DNA of 64,000 bases from F23-B02 sp963650165 (GCA_963650165.1 CAVJKX010000002.1:112382-176381), one strand, 5' to 3'. Shown: positions 39,508 to 48,415, counted from the first letter of the stretch. Notes: generated by a model from the letters alone, not told the origin. Translations and numbers: made by a program.

Positions 39508-41754
39508 ATGAACAGAAAACTCATAAGCATTCTGCTGGTCATCGTCATGATAGCCGGACTCTTCCCCGCCATGGCACTGGCCGGAGACACCGCGGCAGCC
39601 GAAAGCCAGTATGAAGCCGGTCCCGCAGGCGACAAAAATGTTGCCGTAATGGTGTACGGCAAGAGTGTTTCGGATATCGTCTGCACCGGCAACTATTCGC
39701 TCGATAACTTTTCGACCAAACTCAAAAACGAGCTTAAAGGCTGGCTTGCAAACGAGAAGCTGCCCGAGGTTGAGATGTATCTTGTAAACAGCGATGGTCA
39801 GGGCTATAAGCTCACGCAGGAGGGCAAGCCTGAGAACGCAGCGTTCCTGTCGTCGTTCAAGGTCGATGCAAGCGGTCTTACCGGTTGGCTCGAATACTTC
39901 ACCGATGCCGTTCAGTATGTGTTCGGCTGGCTTGTAAAGGACGTTGGCACCGTCGGCGAGTTTTACAAAATCTACGGTGCGACGAACGTGCCCGAGGGTG
40001 ATTACACGCTCAAGATACTCAACATAAGCGGTGACGGCTACAAGCTCTGGTATCCCGAGAGCGGAGATATCTCGGTGCATGTCGGCAATGACAGCGTAAA
40101 CTATGTCGGATACGAGGCTCCTCTCAGCGACTACAGTCTTGATATTTGGGGCTGGAATCTTGCCACTTTAAAGCTCAGCATGCCCGGCGTATTTCTCAAG
40201 GCCGAGGATCCCGGCATAAGCTTCACCTCCGCAAACTACGGCGGGCAGGCCGTGCCCGGCGCCGAGTTTGTGCTCGTAAACCGCGACGAGGTCGAAAGGA
40301 TCGTCAAGGCCGCTGCCGTTATGGGTGAAAACACCTTCACCAACGCCATGGAGAAGATCGGCTCCGACGGCTTCACTTGGAACGAGCTGAGCATCCTCAA
40401 CAAGCAGCTGCTCGAATGGGACAGCGAAAATCAGCAGATAAGCATCAACAAGGAGAACGCACGCAAGCTTCTGGGCACATACTGGGCGCTGGTCGAGGCT
40501 TCGGCAAAGGAGCCGATCACCGACTTCCTCAACGACCAGCCGTATATCCATGTACCCGCGATACTGCTTGCAACAGCCGATGAAAACGGCGTAGTCCGCT
40601 TCACCGAGAACAGCAACGTGACGCTCGTCTGGTCGATGCAGATACTCCTCAAGCTCGGCAACGTCGTCATTGACGAGGTTCAGCACGCGGAGCTGCTCGA
40701 CGGCGTATTTGATAACAAGAGCACCGAGGCGCTCGTCAATTTCACGATCATAGCGGCAAAGTATCTGCTCGAGAAGGGTCTGGATTATTCAAAGGATCCT
40801 GATTTTGCCGAGCTCATAAACGACTTGGTCTATCCCGTGCTGCAGAACGACAACGTGATGCAGTATGCCAAGGATCTTCTCAAGGACAAGGCAAGCGACT
40901 ATGAGGACGTTATAAACATGCTCCCCTCGCACGCGATACTCACGCCTAAGATGCCGTCGGGCAACTACATCCTGTTCCAGTCCGAGGCTCCCTACGGCTA
41001 TGTGCGCAGCCCGCTGTTCTACACGGTGCAGCTTAACTGGGATACCACCGGTCAGGATATAAGCGAGTGGTGCTTTGCAAACGTCGGCAACTGCGGCATT
41101 GTCCTCCCCTACTACGCCGAGGACTGCTACACATATCTCAGGGAATTTGACCTCGCCCAGTCCGTGGACGGCATTCTTGACAACATAACGGGCGGAAAGC
41201 TCAACAGCTTCGTTCAGGACATGCTCAATAATACGACCGACGTCACATCAGCAGCCATCGCGTACCAGAGCTACTACATCTACTGGTACATGGGCGGCAA
41301 TCTGGTATATGACTCCCAGGAGGAGCTTGCGGCGGCTCTGACGGAGTATCTCTACTCCTATGGCCGCACGGCGCAGAATATGATGATATTCGCAAACAAG
41401 GTCCTGAAGGACTCCAAGAGCGTCGTAACGGGCACTATAGACGAGAACTGGACCTTCTACAGTGTTTCGACAAGCGCGAGGACAAACGCGGCTCTGGCCG
41501 TTCAGGCGACCATCAAGGGCATTGCAAACAGCATCGACACCTCGAACAGCGAAGCGCTCGGCAAGGTGCAGCAGGGTCTTAACGATCTTGCCGACAAGAT
41601 CGACACGGAAAACCACATCGCCGATAAGGCCGAGGAGTTCATCACCAAGATCGAGGACGGCGTGAAGGATGCGGCATCCAAGCTCGGCACCTCCGCCCTC
41701 CAGACCGGCATGAAGCTTGCCAAGGGCTTCATCAGCTGGATGTCCAAGAAGTAA
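39508..41754 (+). CDS. Secreted protein with interrupted SpaA/Cna-B-like domains
   Basis: A 748-residue secreted protein. The signal peptide is cut after AMALA (residues 21-25). Two places resemble halves of SpaA/Cna-B (pilin-type) beta-sandwich domains. Near residue 245-257 is QAVPGAEFVLVNRD, the usual start, and near 482-500 MPSGNYILFQSEAPYGY, the usual 'GTYTLKETKAPEGY' end. In between lie over 200 residues, largely helical. An earlier pair, VEMYLVNSDG (about 88) and VPEGDYTLKI (161-170), looks alike. The C-terminal 200 residues are helical. No LPxTG motif, so release or non-covalent attachment is expected. SD AAAGGAG before ATG 39508; a longer frame from 39487 has none. Confidence 0.75.
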   Translation: MNRKLISILLVIVMIAGLFPAMALAGDTAAAESQYEAGPAGDKNVAVMVYGKSVSDIVCTGNYSLDNFSTKLKNELKGWLANEKLPEVEMYLVNSDGQGYKLTQEGKPENAAFLSSFKVDASGLTGWLEYFTDAVQYVFGWLVKDVGTVGEFYKIYGATNVPEGDYTLKILNISGDGYKLWYPESGDISVHVGNDSVNYVGYEAPLSDYSLDIWGWNLATLKLSMPGVFLKAEDPGISFTSANYGGQAVPGAEFVLVNRDEVERIVKAAAVMGENTFTNAMEKIGSDGFTWNELSILNKQLLEWDSENQQISINKENARKLLGTYWALVEASAKEPITDFLNDQPYIHVPAILLATADENGVVRFTENSNVTLVWSMQILLKLGNVVIDEVQHAELLDGVFDNKSTEALVNFTIIAAKYLLEKGLDYSKDPDFAELINDLVYPVLQNDNVMQYAKDLLKDKASDYEDVINMLPSHAILTPKMPSGNYILFQSEAPYGYVRSPLFYTVQLNWDTTGQDISEWCFANVGNCGIVLPYYAEDCYTYLREFDLAQSVDGILDNITGGKLNSFVQDMLNNTTDVTSAAIAYQSYYIYWYMGGNLVYDSQEELAAALTEYLYSYGRTAQNMMIFANKVLKDSKSVVTGTIDENWTFYSVSTSARTNAALAVQATIKGIANSIDTSNSEALGKVQQGLNDLADKIDTENHIADKAEEFITKIEDGVKDAASKLGTSALQTGMKLAKGFISWMSKK

Positions 41755-41786
41755 TATCCGGACAGAGCGAAGCTCTGTAAAACAGC

Positions 41787-41838
41787 AAAACGGCTTTAGT
41801 AAAGAGCGTTATTTGCCTTTGTAAAGCCGTTTTTTTTA
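41787..41838 (+). terminator. Terminator after the SpaA-like gene
   Basis: Twelve-pair stem AAAACGGCTTTA/TAAAGCCGTTTT (41787-41798 and 41822-41833) with a 23-base loop and eight T. The rest of 41839-42003 holds only the next promoter. Confidence 0.82.
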
Positions 41839-41917
41839 TTATATTTCATACACAATCAAGAATGTGTATGTATTTTGGTCTTTTTTAGACAAAAAACCGT
41901 TTTTGCCATTTATTGCC

Positions 41918-41946
41918 TTGATTTCGGTGCTTTCGGCAGTTATAAT
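41918..41946 (+). promoter_or_regulatory. Promoter of the SCP2 gene
   Basis: TTGATT (41918-41923), 17 bases, TATAAT (41941-41946). Confidence 0.65.
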
Positions 41947-42003
41947 ATAGGAGCTTTTTCATATGCGCTCCACGGAGCGCAAGAAATTATAGGAGGAATA
42001 ATC

Positions 42004-42411
42004 ATGGCAAAAGCTGTTAACCAGGAATGGTTCGAGAAACTGTGCGCAGATGTTCTGCCCAAGTTCTCCGAGAAGAAGACCGGCAAGCTCAATACCTTTA
42101 CCTACACCGAGATATGGACCGAGAACCCCGACGGCAGCACCTTCTGGTTCTACGTTGACGTTCAGGACAACGTCTGCGTCGAGCATAAGTGCGGCACCGG
42201 CGAGGCAAGCGCTCCCGATGCAAGCTTCACCGTTATCGGACCTTACGAGAACTTCGCAAAGGTCATCACCGGCGAGTGGGACTCCAAGACTCCCCTCATG
42301 AAGGGCAAGTTCAAGCTCAAGGGCAACCTGCTTTCCGCAGTCGCTCACCTGGGCGTATACGAGAGCCTCATCGACTCCAAGAAGGCTGTCGACTGGGACT
42401 ACGGCGTGTGA
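42004..42411 (+). CDS. SCP2 sterol-transfer family protein
   Basis: A 135-residue single-domain protein of the SCP-2 fold, which binds hydrophobic ligands in a cleft. The typical C-terminal part is clear: ASFTVIGPYENFAKVITGEW then KGKFKLKGNLLSAVAHLGVY, corresponding to 'G...M..GK...GD......l..l'. Ligand unknown; in Clostridia probably a lipid or CoA thioester. It has a strong promoter and AGGAGG, suggesting high expression. It converges with a pair of mini-proteins over a shared terminator. Confidence 0.85.
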   Translation: MAKAVNQEWFEKLCADVLPKFSEKKTGKLNTFTYTEIWTENPDGSTFWFYVDVQDNVCVEHKCGTGEASAPDASFTVIGPYENFAKVITGEWDSKTPLMKGKFKLKGNLLSAVAHLGVYESLIDSKKAVDWDYGV

Positions 42412-42420
42412 TTTGAACAT

Positions 42421-42451
42421 AAAAAACTCCGAGAAAAAACTCGGAGTTTTT
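42421..42451. terminator. Bidirectional terminator
   Basis: Perfect 13-pair stem AAAAAACTCCGAG/CTCGGAGTTTTTT with a five-A loop, T-runs on both strands. Confidence 0.9.
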
Positions 42452-42456
42452 TGCGT

Positions 42457-42666
42457 TTATTTTGCCTTTATCGCGGCCTCGATGGCAGCCGCCTTGTCGG
42501 CGGGTACAAGACCCTTGCTTGTTACGAGATCGAATATCTCGCCGCAGGTCTTTTTATAGAACAGCTTGATCGGATACTTGAGGATATTGGGCGCATACTT
42601 CTCGCACAACTCGCGTCCGCCGTTTACCTCGAAAAAGTCCCTGACAGTCATGCTTTTAAAATCCAT
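42457..42666 (-). CDS. Mini-protein A (69 residues), paralogue of mini-protein B
   Basis: No known family. A small soluble, helical protein with FFEVNGGRELCEKYAPNI, KLFYKKTCGEIFDLV and a C-terminal Ala/Lys helix. It lines up end to end with the protein encoded at 42738-42971. GGGAGGG lies seven bases before the ATG, so it is well placed for translation. A hairpin with a T-run separates it from its paralogue. Confidence 0.72.
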   Translation of the reverse strand: MDFKSMTVRDFFEVNGGRELCEKYAPNILKYPIKLFYKKTCGEIFDLVTSKGLVPADKAAAIEAAIKAK

Positions 42667-42699
42667 GGTGACCCTCCCTTTATGACAGCTTGTTTAAAA

Positions 42700-42725
42700 A
42701 CAGCCCCGCCTGACGGCAGGGCTGT
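42700..42725 (-). terminator. Terminator/attenuator between the mini-protein genes
   Basis: On minus: ACAGCCC...GGGCTGT stem with inner GCC/GGC pairing, followed by TTTTT. It would end or reduce the transcript of mini-protein B before A. Confidence 0.75.
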
Positions 42726-42737
42726 CCTTTGGTTTAA

Positions 42738-42971
42738 TTATTTATCGCCGTACAGAGCATTGAACTTTGCGATAAGCGCATCTGCCGCAGCCTGATCGCA
42801 GTAGCCCTTGCCGAGAATGTAGCCGACGACGTCCTTCGCCTGCTTCTTGTGGAAGGGAACATATGCTATGCTGGGCATCTTGCCGATAACGGGGATGAAC
42901 TCCTTGAAAAGCTCCTTGCCGTTGTAATCCTCCAGGAACTGCTTGCCGGTCACTTCATCAAATTTAGGCAT
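42738..42971 (-). CDS. Mini-protein B (77 residues), paralogue of mini-protein A
   Basis: Unknown family. KQFLEDYNGKELFKEFIPVI, KKQAKDVVGYIL and a C-terminal helix ending FNALYGDK match mini-protein A (DFFEVNGGRELCEKYAPNIL, KKTCGEIFDLV), pointing to tandem duplication. ATG 42969-42971 has AAAGGAG nine bases before; a longer frame to 43055 has no such site. The 156 bp upstream to plsY hold no gene. Confidence 0.72.
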   Translation of the reverse strand: MPKFDEVTGKQFLEDYNGKELFKEFIPVIGKMPSIAYVPFHKKQAKDVVGYILGKGYCDQAAADALIAKFNALYGDK

Positions 42972-43127
42972 GATAAATTCTCCTTTTCTTTTATACGCGG
43001 GCCTTCCCTGTGTCCGCTTTGATGATATGACCATGTTACAACAGGTAACTCGCATTTGTCAAGAGTGTGAAGCCATTAACAAACAATTTCGACATTTTGA
43101 ACAAATTTAGCCGTAAAACTTTTTGCA

Positions 43128-43715
43128 CTATTTTTTCGCATGGAAGTCTCCCTCCGTTCCGTGAAGGAGCCTTGCTATGTTGCCGCGATGCATGAAAACG
43201 ACGAGCGCGGCGGAGAAAACACACATGAAAAGCATTGGTTTTCCTGCGTTTGTGAGCGCTGCGGCTATAGGCAGCGAGACGGCGGCGCATATGGAGCCGA
43301 GCGACACCTTGCGGCTCGTCAGGCTCACTGCGAAAAATACGGCCATGATGATGCAGAACACCGCAGGCCCCGTCATGAGGCCGAGCGCCGCGCCGACGGA
43401 TACGCCCTTGCCGCCGCGGAAGTCAAAATATATCGGGAAGCAGTGGCCGACTATGCAGACGGCTCCGGCGAGCGCCTCGCCCGTCTCCCCTGCCAAGTAC
43501 AGACCAATGAGCATCGCGGCGGCTGTCTTTGCGGCATCGAGCGCAAAGGTGAGCAGACCGGCCTTCATGCCGTAGACGCGCGCCATATTCGTCGCGCCCG
43601 CGTTGCCGCTGCCCTTTTCGCGCACGTCGCCGCCGTACACGCGCTTTGACAGCGGGATGGACGCGCAGAACGAGCCCAGAAGATATGCCGTCAGCACGAT
43701 AATAATATATTTCAT
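43128..43715 (-). CDS. plsY: Glycerol-3-phosphate acyltransferase PlsY
   Basis: Membrane enzyme that uses acyl-phosphate to acylate glycerol-3-phosphate, the first step of phospholipid synthesis. It has 195 residues and five membrane helices. The three family motifs are GSGNAGATNMAR (motif 1), HCFPIYFDFRGGKGVSV (motif 2) and the C-terminal MHRGNIARLLHGTE. I start at ATG 43713-43715 (MKYIII), about ten bases after GAGGG; the ATG five codons before has no site. Acyl-phosphate could come from the FakA/DegV system encoded elsewhere in the window or from PlsX. Confidence 0.93.
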   Translation of the reverse strand: MKYIIIVLTAYLLGSFCASIPLSKRVYGGDVREKGSGNAGATNMARVYGMKAGLLTFALDAAKTAAAMLIGLYLAGETGEALAGAVCIVGHCFPIYFDFRGGKGVSVGAALGLMTGPAVFCIIMAVFFAVSLTSRKVSLGSICAAVSLPIAAALTNAGKPMLFMCVFSAALVVFMHRGNIARLLHGTEGDFHAKK

Positions 43716-43783
43716 TGCCGAAGCCCTCATGTTTCAAAAATTTTAAGTATATTATATCAATATTTTTAAGTATTTCAATAGTA

Positions 43784-43812
43784 AAAATGCACAGTTCAAG
43801 ACTGTGCATTTT
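43784..43812. terminator. Terminator between plsY and the HMA-TauE gene
   Basis: Twelve-pair stem AAAATGCACAGT/ACTGTGCATTTT with a TCAAG loop. It ends the minus-strand P-type/HMA-TauE transcript. Confidence 0.75.
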
Positions 43813-43821
43813 GTGGATATC

Positions 43822-44781
43822 TTATAATAAGCCGGACATCCGCAGTCCGCCGATGAGCATCTTTATGCCGAAGGCCGTGACGAGGACCGCGCTGAGCTTT
43901 ATCATATACTTCATGTATTTTCGCGGCAGCAGCGAGCCGAGCGAGCCGAACAGCAGCATGAGCGGTACCGTTCCGAGAACGAAGGCCAGCATGACGAGCG
44001 CTCCCCTTCCGGCGCTGCCTCCGGACATTGCAAACAGCCACATCGCGTACATCGAGCCGCAGGGCATTATGCCGGTCAGCAGTCCGACTATAAGAGGGCG
44101 TGAGGCATAGCGCCGCCGTGCGCCCGATGCCGCCGTACAGAAGGAGCTCTGCTGCGGCGCAAGAGAGCGCAGTCCCGGCAGGAGTCCCCACATGTTGATG
44201 CCCAGAAGAGCAACGAGTATGCCGATCATGGTAAAGGCGATGCTCTTGGTCTGCATCGTGTAGCTTATGACCGTGCCGATGGCGCCGAACACCGCGCCCA
44301 TGGCCGTGTATGACATGAGCCTGCCGGCATTGTATCCCGCCGCGGCTCTGAGCGGTGATGCTGCCGCCCCCGTCTGGCTGAGCATGATGCCGCCGCACAT
44401 GGCAATGCAGTGCGTGCCCGTGAGAAGGCCGATGAGGAAGATATAGCCGAGCGGTGCACCCTCATAGGCCTCGGGTACGACGTTCAGCTTCAGGTTCATC
44501 AGAAGCCAGACAAGTAATACCGTAAGGACCATGCATATTATGTCAACCAAATACCCGAGCTTTCCCTTTTCGCCCGTCTCATATCCGGCGCTCTCGACGC
44601 TGCGGCAGAGAGCCGCCTCGTCCGTTATGTCAGGGTCGTACTCAACGCGGGCAAGGCCCTTGAAATAGCTTGCCTTTGCCGAAACGACGCCGCGCGTTGA
44701 GATGAGCGCCTGCTCCACCGCATCGGTACAGGCACGGCAGATCATGCCGCGAATTTTTATCTCGCTTTCGCAGGTTTTCAT
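43822..44781 (-). CDS. HMA domain fused to a TauE/SafE (UreH-like) membrane domain
   Basis: About 319 residues. An N-terminal heavy-metal-associated domain has the copper motif GMICRAC, followed by one membrane helix (about 80-98). Then comes a TauE/SafE-type six-helix domain with GLLTGTHCIAMCGGIMLSQT and its repeat GLLTGIMPCGSMYAMWLFA; the paired Cys and His are typical of the copper-linked branch of this family. ATG 44779-44781 overlaps the stop of the upstream P-type-like gene (ATGA), so the two are made together. Likely a copper-handling or metal/thiol transport protein; direction unknown. Confidence 0.85.
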   Translation of the reverse strand: MKTCESEIKIRGMICRACTDAVEQALISTRGVVSAKASYFKGLARVEYDPDITDEAALCRSVESAGYETGEKGKLGYLVDIICMVLTVLLVWLLMNLKLNVVPEAYEGAPLGYIFLIGLLTGTHCIAMCGGIMLSQTGAAASPLRAAAGYNAGRLMSYTAMGAVFGAIGTVISYTMQTKSIAFTMIGILVALLGINMWGLLPGLRSLAPQQSSFCTAASGARRRYASRPLIVGLLTGIMPCGSMYAMWLFAMSGGSAGRGALVMLAFVLGTVPLMLLFGSLGSLLPRKYMKYMIKLSAVLVTAFGIKMLIGGLRMSGLL

Positions 44782-45938
44782 TTTTCGGCGGTCTCTCCCT
44801 TCAGAAGAAGCGTGAACACGGCGGTCATTCCGAGCAGCGACGCGGCAGCGGACACTGCCTTGGGAAGCGCGGGGCTGCAAAGCGCCGATATCTTCCTTTG
44901 CAGGACGCTGTCCTTCCCTGTCCGCACGGCTTTTATGCGCGGCTCGCCCGCGCGAAGAAGCGTACCGCACAGGACGGTATCGCCCGCATGCTTTGCTTTA
45001 AGCTCCCTTTCGCCCGTTACGGCGGAATCATCGACCGTGCACTCGCCGGATATTATCTCGCCGTCGGCGGCAAAGCGCTCGCCGGGCAGGACGCAGAGTA
45101 TATCGCCCATGCGCAGCTCGTCGGCAGGCTTTTCAGCAGTCTCGCCGTTTTGCAGCACCCGCGCGGTTTTCGGCTGCATATGCGAGAGCCTGCGCGCCGA
45201 CGCACCGAGGGCATACACCGCGCGGCACTCGGCAATGCGGCAGGCAAGCAGAAGCAGCACCGCCGCCGTCAGCAGCAGAAAATGCGCCTTTCCGGCTGCG
45301 CACAGGGCATACAGTGCAAGCAGTATCACAGCCGCCGCAATATCGGGGCTGAGCACCTTTTTTCTTACGGCGCGGACAGACGCCCGGAAAAAGTACGCAC
45401 CGCCCAGAAGCGTCAGGGCGCCGAAGATCATCCGCGCGGCAGCTGCTGTATCCCAGAGCTGCGGGAGCGAAAAGAACAGCGCGCAGAAAGCTCCGCGCCA
45501 AAGCCCCGCCTGCCCCGCAGAGCACGCGCTGCCGGTGTCGGCTCTCGTTATGACAATCTCGGCATCACTGCCGAGTGCACTTCTTATGCAGTCCTCGTCG
45601 ATTCCCACCGGCCAGAGCTGCGCCTTTACAAGTCCGTTTTCTTCGTCGCTTTCGAGCTGTGCAGCGCAGCCGAGCGAGGAGAGCGCTGCAAGCGCCGCCT
45701 CGGTGTTTTCGCATTTTACACTCAGCGTGTCCGTCGGCACGCCGTAGCCGGCGTTTTTTATGCATCGCGCAATGCCCGCAATATCGGTCTCAGCCTCGTC
45801 GTAGAGTATCTGTGCGCTTTGAGCGGCATAACTCACCTGCGCCGATATAAGGCCGCTGTGGGCGCTCAGGGCGCGGCTCAGGCGTCCTACGCATGCGGCG
45901 CAGTCTATACCGCTTATCTTCAGCGAAATTTCAGTCAT
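44778..45938 (-). CDS. Copper P-type ATPase-like protein lacking the catalytic P and N domains
   Basis: A 386-residue protein that begins like CopA. It has an HMA domain with SGIDCAACVGRLS, then (after a second, Cys-poor HMA-like stretch) four membrane helices and an actuator domain: LPGERFAADGEIISGECTVD, then DDSAVTGER. It ends after the next membrane helix (LLGMTAVFTLLLKG). The CPC metal site, DKTGT phosphorylation motif and hinge are absent; the actuator loop reads TGER rather than TGES/TGEP. It is not a simple frameshift victim: its stop overlaps the start of the HMA-TauE gene (ATGA) and no P-domain remnant follows. Probably a metal-binding partner rather than a pump. Confidence 0.82.
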   Translation of the reverse strand: MTEISLKISGIDCAACVGRLSRALSAHSGLISAQVSYAAQSAQILYDEAETDIAGIARCIKNAGYGVPTDTLSVKCENTEAALAALSSLGCAAQLESDEENGLVKAQLWPVGIDEDCIRSALGSDAEIVITRADTGSACSAGQAGLWRGAFCALFFSLPQLWDTAAAARMIFGALTLLGGAYFFRASVRAVRKKVLSPDIAAAVILLALYALCAAGKAHFLLLTAAVLLLLACRIAECRAVYALGASARRLSHMQPKTARVLQNGETAEKPADELRMGDILCVLPGERFAADGEIISGECTVDDSAVTGERELKAKHAGDTVLCGTLLRAGEPRIKAVRTGKDSVLQRKISALCSPALPKAVSAAASLLGMTAVFTLLLKGETAEK

Positions 45939-45991
45939 GGCAATGAACCTGCCTTTTATTGACCATTTGGTAAATTTAATATATCACTTCT

Positions 45992-46660
45992 TTACACTTT
46001 CGTCAAGCCGATAAGGATCAAAGTGTCGCCGCTGACGCGGAATTTGACCTCCGTGCCGCCGTATTCCATGCCGTACACGCGCTCGGGATCGTCATGATAG
46101 CGCGGGCGCGGGTCGTTTTCGAGCACCTCAATGAGCCCGTCGGGCAGCGGCTGCACTATGCCATCGGAAAGCTCGACACGGAGCTTTTCAAACCGCACGC
46201 TGTCGGTAAAGCCGCCGGTGGCCTCCGGGTGGGAGTCAGCGTAGGCAACGTAGGGCTTAATGTCGAATATCGGCGTTCCGTCCATAAGGTCTGCGCCGCG
46301 AACATGCAGTACCGGGCCGCGGTCGGAGCTTAGCTCTATGCTCTCGAGCTTGACAGAGGACAGGCCTATCGGGTTCGGGCGAAACGGCGAGCGCGTTGCA
46401 AACACGCCCATGCGCACATTGCCTCCGAGGCGCGGCGGACGCACCGTCGGCGACCACTTTGCTCCCTCCGACTCGGAAAAACACCATATCAGCCATATAT
46501 GAGAAAAGCCGTCCAGCCCGCGCACCGCATCGGCGCAGCGGTACTCCGGTTCAAAGACTATCTCGGCCTTAACGTCTGCCGCAACGCCGCTCTGCCGCGG
46601 TATGCCGAATTTCGTCTTAAACGGCGTGTGTATCCGTGCAATTATCTTCATTTCCGACAT
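45992..46660 (-). CDS. trmO: tRNA methyltransferase TrmO family protein
   Basis: TrmO (formerly TsaA/YaeB) methylates N6 of threonylcarbamoyl-A37 in tRNA with SAM. The 222-residue protein has the family core: DGFSHIWLIWCFSES, then RPPRLGGNVRMGVFATRSP and FRPNPIGLSSV, and LDGTPIxDIKPY in the form LMDGTPIFDIKPYVAYAD. The C-terminal domain ends in a beta-rich part. ATG 46658-46660 has AGGAG about 11 bases upstream. Single gene. Confidence 0.93.
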   Translation of the reverse strand: MSEMKIIARIHTPFKTKFGIPRQSGVAADVKAEIVFEPEYRCADAVRGLDGFSHIWLIWCFSESEGAKWSPTVRPPRLGGNVRMGVFATRSPFRPNPIGLSSVKLESIELSSDRGPVLHVRGADLMDGTPIFDIKPYVAYADSHPEATGGFTDSVRFEKLRVELSDGIVQPLPDGLIEVLENDPRPRYHDDPERVYGMEYGGTEVKFRVSGDTLILIGLTKV

Positions 46661-46749
46661 AACTGTACATACTCCTGTTGATTTTTTCCGATTAATATTA
46701 TATTATATAGTTAATAAACTAAAAGTCAATTCACCCGGAGGCGAATTAT

Positions 46750-47649
46750 TTGAATTACGTTCTGCAAACGGAAAACCTTACGAAGCAGTTCGGAGATAAG
46801 GCGGCCGTCAAAAACATAAGCATGCGGATAAAAAAGGGCGATATCTACGGCTTTATCGGCAAGAACGGCGCGGGAAAAACCACACTCATGCGGCTTGTGC
46901 TGGGCGCTGCCATGCCGACGAGCGGCAGCATAGAGCTGTTCGGCGGCAGCATGAGCGAGAGCGAGGCGCGCCACCGCATCGGTGCGCTGCTTGAGTATCC
47001 CTGCATATACAAAAACTGCACGGCACTTGAAAATCTGCGCCGCTTTTCGATACTGACCGGCGGAGATACCGACGAGCTTGAGGATATACTGGAGCTTGTC
47101 GGGCTCGGAAACGCCGCGGGGAAAAAGGCCGGGCAGTTTTCGCTCGGCATGAAGCAGCGTCTGGCAATAGCCATCGCCCTGCTCGGACATCCCGACTTTC
47201 TCGTGCTCGACGAGCCGATAAACGGCCTCGACCCTGCCGGTATAAAGGAGATACGCGACGTTATCCTCACGCTCAATCAGAAAAAGGGCGTTACCTTTCT
47301 CGTGTCGAGCCATCTGCTCGACGAGCTGTCGAAGATAGTCACGACCTATGGCATCATAAATAACGGCGTGCTCATAGAGGAGATATCCGCGCAGGAGCTT
47401 GAGCGCCGCTGCCGCCATCACCTGAAGCTAAAAGTGGACAACGTGCCCAAGGCGCAGGCGCTTTTATCCTGCCTTGTTGAAAAGCCCGAATCCGTCAAGG
47501 CCCGCGACGGCTGCATTTACATGTACGAGCTGCTCGACAGGAGCGACAGGATAAACCGACTGCTCGTGCGCCACGGGATAAAGGTCAGCGAGCTTGCGGT
47601 GCAGACGACGGGACTTGAGGATTACTTTCTTGAAAGGATGGGCAAGTGA
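46750..47649 (+). CDS. ABC transporter ATP-binding protein
   Basis: A 299-residue nucleotide-binding subunit of a BcrA/multidrug-type exporter. Walker A is GKNGAGKTT (37-45), the signature FSLGMKQRLAIA, Walker B FLVLDEPINGLDP, and the His switch VSSHLLDELSK. The C-terminal extension is usual for the peptide/bacitracin-resistance group. The start is TTG 46750 with GGAGG eight bases upstream. The permease gene starts 1 bp after its stop. Confidence 0.93.
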   Translation: MNYVLQTENLTKQFGDKAAVKNISMRIKKGDIYGFIGKNGAGKTTLMRLVLGAAMPTSGSIELFGGSMSESEARHRIGALLEYPCIYKNCTALENLRRFSILTGGDTDELEDILELVGLGNAAGKKAGQFSLGMKQRLAIAIALLGHPDFLVLDEPINGLDPAGIKEIRDVILTLNQKKGVTFLVSSHLLDELSKIVTTYGIINNGVLIEEISAQELERRCRHHLKLKVDNVPKAQALLSCLVEKPESVKARDGCIYMYELLDRSDRINRLLVRHGIKVSELAVQTTGLEDYFLERMGK

Positions 47650-47650
47650 T

Positions 47651-48406
47651 ATGGGAAGGCTTATGCATTTTGAGCTTCACAAGCTCATCCGCCAGAAGAG
47701 CTTTTATATCTGCCTTATCGTCGCGGTCGCGCTGCTTTTTGCAACGGTGTATACGACGGTGCTCCTGACAAAAGACACGGCAGAGCCTGCCGATGTTGGC
47801 GTAGACGGCATGGACGTCATGATAGGCGCGGTATCCGGCGGAGCGCTGAACATGGTAATAGGCGTGTTCGTTCCCCTTTTCGTGTGCGAGGACTATGCCT
47901 CGGGCACGATACGCAACATCATAACGCGCGGCTACACGCGCCTGGGCATATTTTCCGCAAAGCTCATAAGCGTTCTGCTGGCCGCCGCCGTGATGACGCT
48001 TGCCTGCATTGCATCGGGATATATCATCGGAGCGGTGCTCGGCGGCGCCGGAGAGCAGAGCTTTGACGCATCGGTCGTAAAGCTTCTGCTGTGTCAGCTT
48101 GCCGTCATGCTGGCGGAGGCTGCGCTGTTTTACGCCGTCAGCAGCATTCTGCAGAAAACGGGCGGAGCCATCGCTATATGCCTCGTGCTGCCGATGGTCA
48201 TGAGCATTCTCCTCGCACTGGCGGACACGGCGCTGGCGGAAAAGGAGATCGAGCTGTCCGGCTACTGGATCGACAGCATAAGCAGTACGCTCAATTCCTT
48301 TGAGGCGAGCGGGGACGATATGAAAAAGGCGCTGCTTGCATCGCTGTGCTACTTTGCCGCCGCATCGGCCGGCTCGTTCCTGCTGATATCAAAAAGAGAA
48401 TATTAA
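47651..48406 (+). CDS. ABC transporter permease
   Basis: A 251-residue membrane protein with six predicted helices: first about 18-37, then GVFVPLFVCEDYASGTIRNI (a usual motif before helix 3 in ABC-2 permeases), then four more. Partner of the preceding ATPase; together an ABC-2 exporter or self-protection system of unknown substrate. ATG 47651 follows the TGA of the ATPase gene directly, so translation is coupled. Confidence 0.88.
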   Translation: MGRLMHFELHKLIRQKSFYICLIVAVALLFATVYTTVLLTKDTAEPADVGVDGMDVMIGAVSGGALNMVIGVFVPLFVCEDYASGTIRNIITRGYTRLGIFSAKLISVLLAAAVMTLACIASGYIIGAVLGGAGEQSFDASVVKLLLCQLAVMLAEAALFYAVSSILQKTGGAIAICLVLPMVMSILLALADTALAEKEIELSGYWIDSISSTLNSFEASGDDMKKALLASLCYFAAASAGSFLLISKREY

Positions 48407-48415
48407 ATTCAGACT

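Noticed and set aside
44778..45938. Truncated P-type gene as a pseudogene
   Set aside because: The stop overlaps the next start (ATGA) and no remnant of the missing domain follows, so it is annotated as a gene.
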